The position numbers and the translations under genes were made by a program. Under the pieces are notes generated by a model. That model saw only the letters and a list, made by a program, of their open reading frames with translations. It was not told the origin of the DNA and made no database searches. From positions 1 to 64,000 of the forward strand of contig JACNGQ010000246.1 of the NCBI GenBank assembly GCA_014384025.1: DNA of 64,000 nt, read 5' to 3'. Origin of the DNA: Planctomycetota bacterium (GTDB lineage Bacteria > Planctomycetota > Phycisphaerae > Sedimentisphaerales > Anaerobacaceae). Below, piece by piece: positions 59,451 through 64,000 of this stretch (the first letter of the stretch is position 1; each line of letters begins with the position of its first letter).

Positions 59451-59555
59451 AACAAACCCAATTCAAAGCCAATTCAAACCCAATCAAAGCCAATTTAAGC
59501 CAATTTTAAGGCCTGGCAAAGCCAAAACAAAGCCAATTCAAACCCAATTTCAAGC
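59451..59555. repeat. ~11-nt periodic degenerate repeat array (CAAACCCAATT/CAAAGCCAATT)
   Basis: CAAACCCAATT CAAAGCCAATT CAAACCCAAT CAAAGCCAATT TAAGCCAATTT TAAGGCCTGG CAAAGCCAAAA CAAAGCCAATT CAAACCCAATT. Confidence 0.88.
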
Positions 59556-62438
59556 TGAAATACAATCGGCCAGAATTTTAATGGGATGGCGAACAGTGCA
59601 GCCGCTGATGTGTTCTATCTGCATTTTACAGGCGGCGCATTCGGTAAGGACGTTTTTCGTGGGCGATTTTTCCAATGCTTCTTTTAAGCTCTCGGAAATC
59701 TTCGAAGACAGCTCGAAATTTTTCTTTTGCATCCCGAACGTCCCGGCTATACCGCAGCACCCGGCCTTAAGATCAACGACTTTAACGCCGCAATGCTCCT
59801 GCAGCAGCTTGATACTTGCCCCTTCGAGACCAACCGCGCACAAATGGCAAGGCAAATGATAAACAAACTCTTCAGTTATAGATTTCGTTGGTTTTTGCAG
59901 CTTGTTCTGCGAATGCAGGCTCAGAAGATAATCCATAAGTTCATAAGTATTTTCAGAAACGAGCGTTGCCTCCGGCCCAGTAATAAAATGCCGAAGCTCC
60001 TGCTTCAAACAAAGTGCAGCACTCGGCTCGGAGCAAATTATCTTGTAGCCGTCGCGCACCGCCGCAGCCAGATATTTTACACTATATGCCAAATCGTTAC
60101 GAGCGGCCTTGACGTTACCATAGACAATCGCTGGCAGCGGGGCGGGCAACTGTTTTGGTAAAATTACTTCGATGGAGTTTGCTCTTAGAACATCGACAAC
60201 GGCAAAGCCTAATTCGTGGTCGTTATAATTTGCATACGTATCCACGAAATACGCGACCTTATCGACCGGCTTTTCAATCGGCTCACAGGCTTCTAAATAT
60301 TTTCTTCCGGCTTTTAAGAATGAGCTGCGACCGAACCTGGGCATGCTTCTGTGTTTATCTATACCGGCTAATTTCTCTAACAGCCATTTGGATATCGGTA
60401 GTCTCATCAGAAAATTCGATATCGGCGCAAAAACGCTTCCTAATATACTAAGGTAGCGATTATGACTGAGAATCAGCTCCGTACGCCGGAGCCCTTGAAG
60501 TTTAACGTACCGTGCTCTGGCCGCCACCATCAGCTTGGAAATATCTACGCCGGATGGACATTGCTGCAGGCAGGCCTTGCAATTAACGCACAAATCCAGA
60601 AATTTCCTGAACTCCGGCGACTCGAAATCTTCTTTTTCCAACTGCCCGGTAGCCCAGAAGTGCAGGATATTAACCTTTGCCCGCGAGCTGCCCATTTCGT
60701 CGCCCATCGCCCGAAATACCGGGCACATTCGCATATCCGGTTCGCGGTTTCGGCAAACTCCGCACCCGTAGCACTGGTCGAGTTCGACTGCAAGCTCATC
60801 TTTCTCGAAAAGCAAATCCGTCTTAACTCTTTCCGCCAAAACCTTATGCTCGGCTCTCAGGTTTTTAACCATAATGTCGGCATCTGGGTTTAGGATTTTG
60901 CCGGGATTCATCAGGCCGTCAGGGTCGAATATGTTTTTGATTTTGCAAAGCAGCTCATAATATTCATCACCGTATTGGCCTCTCACGAAGGCCGCCCTTA
61001 CCAGACCCTCTGCGTGTTCACCGCTTATCGTGCCTCCTAACGACCATGCGAGCGATACAACCTCATCCGCCATTGACCGCATCGTTTTAATGTCCGCCGG
61101 GTCGCTCAAATCCAGGAATGGTCGGATATGCAGCAGGCCGTCGCCGGCGTGACCAAAGAAAGACATCGTGATATCATAACGCTTGCCAATCTCTAACAGC
61201 CCGGAAATATATTCTCCGAGCCGATTATAATCTACCGAAATGTCTTCCATAAATTCAGCCGGATGCTTATTGGATCTTTTTCTGTAAATCAACGGCCCGG
61301 CGTCTTTCCGCGACTTCCACAACCGCTGTTGTGCCTTCAGGTCAAAAATGATGCTCCGTCCGCTCGCTATTTTTCCGACGGCCGAATCGGTTTTTGCTAT
61401 TTTTTCTTTTACCTGCTCTTGTGTTTCGCCCGTATGCTCGACTAAAAGAACAGCGGCCGCTCCGGCGGGTAAAAGATCGCGATATTCCGGCAAAGCATCG
61501 AATGCCATATCGATTAATGTCTTATCCATCAGCTCACATACCGACGCATCATTATCAATGATAATCGGTACCGCCTGTGCCATTTTCTCAAGACAGTCGA
61601 ACTCAAGCTGCAGCAGTCCTTTCGCTTTCGGCAATGCGACGGTCTTTAGCGTTATTTTTGTAAAAATCGCCAGCGTTCCTTCGGAGCCTGTTAACAATCT
61701 GGCTAAATCAATCCTGCCGTTATGACATATCCCGGCAATGTTATAACCGCTTCGATTTCGCTTTGTTTTAGGCAGTGCGTTCTTAATGATTTCATCCTTG
61801 TCGCAGAGAACAGACAGACATTCTTTTGCAATCAAGGCTGCTTTATCCTGCTTTGCTTTTTCCGGGTTAAAATTATTTTTGAATTCGGCCACACTGCCGT
61901 CGGCAAGGACCGCTTCGATGCTTTCTACGTGGTCGGCGATAAAACCATATTCAAGGGAATGGGAGCCTGTGGAATTATTTGCGACTACTCCGCCTATTAC
62001 CGCACGATTAGCGCTGGACGGATCAGGGCCGATTTTCCTGCCGTACCTGGCCAGAACCTTATTTAAATCGTCCAGCACAACGCCCGGTTCACAAACTACC
62101 GTTTGTCCTTCGTCTTTGACATCAATAATCCTGTTCATATACCGGGTCATATCGAAGACTATACCGCTGCACAGCGACTCGCCCGCCAATCCGCTGCCTG
62201 CTCCGCGAGCGACTACCGGTATAGCATTGGAGCGTGCATATTTTACAACGGTAACCACATCACCGGGGTCACGCGGGGCAACAACACATTTGGGAACAAT
62301 CCTGTAAATGCTCGCATCGGTGCTGTAAGCGGCCCTGTGCAGTATATCGGTAAAAACGTCTCCTTGTACAACTTCAGCCAAATCGGATGCAATTTGCTCT
62401 GGCCCTGCTTTCATCACTTCTTTTATGTCCTTAAGCAC
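59550..62438 (-). CDS. FAD-binding oxidase / Fe-S (CCG domain) fusion protein, GlcD-GlpC / D-lactate dehydrogenase type
   Basis: VVARGAGSGLAGESLCSGIVFDMTRYMNRI; GEHAEGLVRAAF; cysteine clusters CYGCGVCRNREPDMRMCPV and CVNCKACLQQCPSGVD; C-terminal GCCGIAGTFGM. Confidence 0.94.
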   Translation of the reverse strand: MLKDIKEVMKAGPEQIASDLAEVVQGDVFTDILHRAAYSTDASIYRIVPKCVVAPRDPGDVVTVVKYARSNAIPVVARGAGSGLAGESLCSGIVFDMTRYMNRIIDVKDEGQTVVCEPGVVLDDLNKVLARYGRKIGPDPSSANRAVIGGVVANNSTGSHSLEYGFIADHVESIEAVLADGSVAEFKNNFNPEKAKQDKAALIAKECLSVLCDKDEIIKNALPKTKRNRSGYNIAGICHNGRIDLARLLTGSEGTLAIFTKITLKTVALPKAKGLLQLEFDCLEKMAQAVPIIIDNDASVCELMDKTLIDMAFDALPEYRDLLPAGAAAVLLVEHTGETQEQVKEKIAKTDSAVGKIASGRSIIFDLKAQQRLWKSRKDAGPLIYRKRSNKHPAEFMEDISVDYNRLGEYISGLLEIGKRYDITMSFFGHAGDGLLHIRPFLDLSDPADIKTMRSMADEVVSLAWSLGGTISGEHAEGLVRAAFVRGQYGDEYYELLCKIKNIFDPDGLMNPGKILNPDADIMVKNLRAEHKVLAERVKTDLLFEKDELAVELDQCYGCGVCRNREPDMRMCPVFRAMGDEMGSSRAKVNILHFWATGQLEKEDFESPEFRKFLDLCVNCKACLQQCPSGVDISKLMVAARARYVKLQGLRRTELILSHNRYLSILGSVFAPISNFLMRLPISKWLLEKLAGIDKHRSMPRFGRSSFLKAGRKYLEACEPIEKPVDKVAYFVDTYANYNDHELGFAVVDVLRANSIEVILPKQLPAPLPAIVYGNVKAARNDLAYSVKYLAAAVRDGYKIICSEPSAALCLKQELRHFITGPEATLVSENTYELMDYLLSLHSQNKLQKPTKSITEEFVYHLPCHLCAVGLEGASIKLLQEHCGVKVVDLKAGCCGIAGTFGMQKKNFELSSKISESLKEALEKSPTKNVLTECAACKMQIEHISGCTVRHPIKILADCISA

Positions 62439-62456
62439 TTATGTTTTTCCTGAATA

Positions 62457-63311
62457 TTACTCGAAATCACGAGGCAGGAACTGGGTATGGGAAATGTTTC
62501 CGCGCATCCGCAGGACTGCGAGGTCTTCTTCGCTGACCTGTCCGCTGATGAACTGCTGAACGACAGGATGGGGATGGTTACGGATATGGTCTGCATTGCC
62601 GTCGGCAATAATTTTTCCATTATGCAGCATGATGATACGGTCGGCTATTTTATAAGCGCTATTCATATCATGGGTAACAACAACGGATGTTACGCCAAGC
62701 TCTTTTTGTAGTTTTAAGACAAGCTCGTTGATAACATCTGAACGGATAGGATCCAGCCCCGTAGTCGGCTCATCATATAAAATTATCTCCGGATTGAGCG
62801 CAATCGCTCTTGCAAGCGCCACTCTCTTTTGCTGGCCTCCTGAAAGATTAGACGGATAAAATTGCTGAAAACCATCAAGACCCACCATAGCTAATTTGGA
62901 TTTTACAAGCTCTTCGACCTCTTTCCAATCAGTTATCTTACAATGCTGTCTTATCGGAAATATGATGTTCTCAGTAACGTTTAGACTGTCGAACAGCGCC
63001 CCTCCCTGGAAAAGAAAACCGTAATGTGTACGGATATTGTTTAATTCATTCTCACTGAGATTATCGATTCGGTGCTTTTTAAAATAAACCTCGCCGGAAT
63101 TCGGCCTCAATAAAGCTATCAAATGTTTTACTAAAACGGTTTTGCCGCATCCACTCGGTCCGATGATAACAGTCGTTTTGCCATCCTCGATCGTCAGGGA
63201 AATATTATCCAGGACAACATTGGTACCAAACCTTTTAGTAAGGTTCTTCACACTAAGAACGCCGTTTGAAGATTTCTCGGTATCAAGATTATTTTCGTAT
63301 TTCTTTTTCAC
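62457..63311 (-). CDS. MlaF-type ABC transporter ATP-binding protein
   Basis: VIIGPSGCGKTVLVKHLIALLRPNSGEVYF, LSGGQQKRVALARAIALNPEIILYDEPTTGLDPIRSDVINELV. Confidence 0.94.
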   Translation of the reverse strand: MKKKYENNLDTEKSSNGVLSVKNLTKRFGTNVVLDNISLTIEDGKTTVIIGPSGCGKTVLVKHLIALLRPNSGEVYFKKHRIDNLSENELNNIRTHYGFLFQGGALFDSLNVTENIIFPIRQHCKITDWKEVEELVKSKLAMVGLDGFQQFYPSNLSGGQQKRVALARAIALNPEIILYDEPTTGLDPIRSDVINELVLKLQKELGVTSVVVTHDMNSAYKIADRIIMLHNGKIIADGNADHIRNHPHPVVQQFISGQVSEEDLAVLRMRGNISHTQFLPRDFE

Positions 63312-63343
63312 CTGCTGTTCTTTTTATTTGCCTAATGATATCA

Positions 63344-64000
63344 TTAAACCATACTTCTGAGCGGCCAAAACGTGTCATAAATTGCCTTAAAAATCACTAC
63401 CAGCGCGAAATCCAGCGCTAATATGGAAATAAAACTGGCCACAAATGCTTCTGTGCATGCTTTGCCTACGCCCTGTGCACCTTCTTTGCATGTAAAGCCC
63501 TTATAACAGCTAATAACTGCAATAGCTACGCCAAAGAACAAACCCTTTATAATTCCTATAAATACATCCCACTTTTCTACGGCGTTGGCACTATGGAGCC
63601 AATACGCCCGGCTGTTAATCCCCAAATGTACAACGCTTACGAGATACCCGCCGAGAATACCCAACAAATCGGCGAAAATAATCAGAACCGGGGTAAGCAG
63701 CAGACAGGCCAGAATCCGCGGTGCCACCAGATATTTTACCGGGTCGGTCCCCATGCTTCTGATTGCATCAATTTGCTCGGTCACATTCATTGTTCCCAGT
63801 TCAGCCGTCAAAGCACCTCCGATGCGCCCAGCCAACATAACTGCAGTGAGTACAGGCCCCAGCTCTTTTACGACGGCAATGTTAATCAGAGAGCCCAGGT
63901 ACTCTTCTAATCCCATACCTGCAAGCTGGCCATAAGTCTGAACTGCCAATGTCATTCCCACAAACGCTCCGGTTATCATAACAACCGGGACACTGTGGAC
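63344..64000 (-). CDS. MlaE-type ABC transporter permease (N-terminus beyond window)
   Basis: ITGAFVGMTLAVQTYGQLAGMGLEEYLGSLINIAVVKELGPVLTAVMLAGRIGGALTAELGTMNVTEQIDAIRSMGTDPVKYLVAPR; frame remains open past the first ATG to the window edge. Confidence 0.92.
   Translation of the reverse strand, partial: VHSVPVVMITGAFVGMTLAVQTYGQLAGMGLEEYLGSLINIAVVKELGPVLTAVMLAGRIGGALTAELGTMNVTEQIDAIRSMGTDPVKYLVAPRILACLLLTPVLIIFADLLGILGGYLVSVVHLGINSRAYWLHSANAVEKWDVFIGIIKGLFFGVAIAVISCYKGFTCKEGAQGVGKACTEAFVASFISILALDFALVVIFKAIYDTFWPLRSMV

Noticed and set aside
59451-59555. Possible CRISPR array or coding repeat protein
   Set aside because: 11-nt degenerate units without spacers; plus-strand reading is repeat junk.
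59158-59859. 233-aa plus-strand ORF spanning the repeat region
   Set aside because: Translation consists of repeat-derived text (NKPNFRNGKMN...TNPIQSQFKPNQSQF) and antisense of the oxidase; spurious.

Overview
This 64 kb window is bacterial. Tandem LamG/PA14 'VYFG' secreted proteins, two ECF sigma operons and dispersed hairpin repeats suggest a Planctomycetota (Phycisphaerae-like) genome, but that placement is an inference. Most of it is housekeeping or envelope coding sequence: rtcB, metK, purH, corA, panB, cysM, amrS-like, an SPFH/NfeD pair, a MacAB/TolC-type efflux operon, an MlaEF-type ABC transporter, a prolyl oligopeptidase, GH130 and a rhomboid. The most interesting locus is 54.6-58.6 kb (minus strand). 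It is a compact four-gene operon encoding a ComEC-like metallo-beta-lactamase-fold protein, an E2-E1 (UBC-like + ThiF) fusion, a JAB/MPN isopeptidase and a four-TM protein. This resembles the ubiquitin-like conjugation modules of type II CBASS and Bil systems, but has no CD-NTase and no recognisable ubiquitin-like protein. It sits between intergenic regions full of short palindromic and periodic dispersed repeats. Other points of interest are a CocE-family hydrolase split by an in-frame TAA, a small protein built of 24-residue repeats, an ABC exporter with a PDZ-like insertion, a CBS/PAS histidine kinase with an 18-residue tandem duplication, a DUF547 protein lacking the usual cysteines, and an orphan terminator hairpin that may mark an sRNA. 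All family calls come from reading motifs in the translations; no database search was run.
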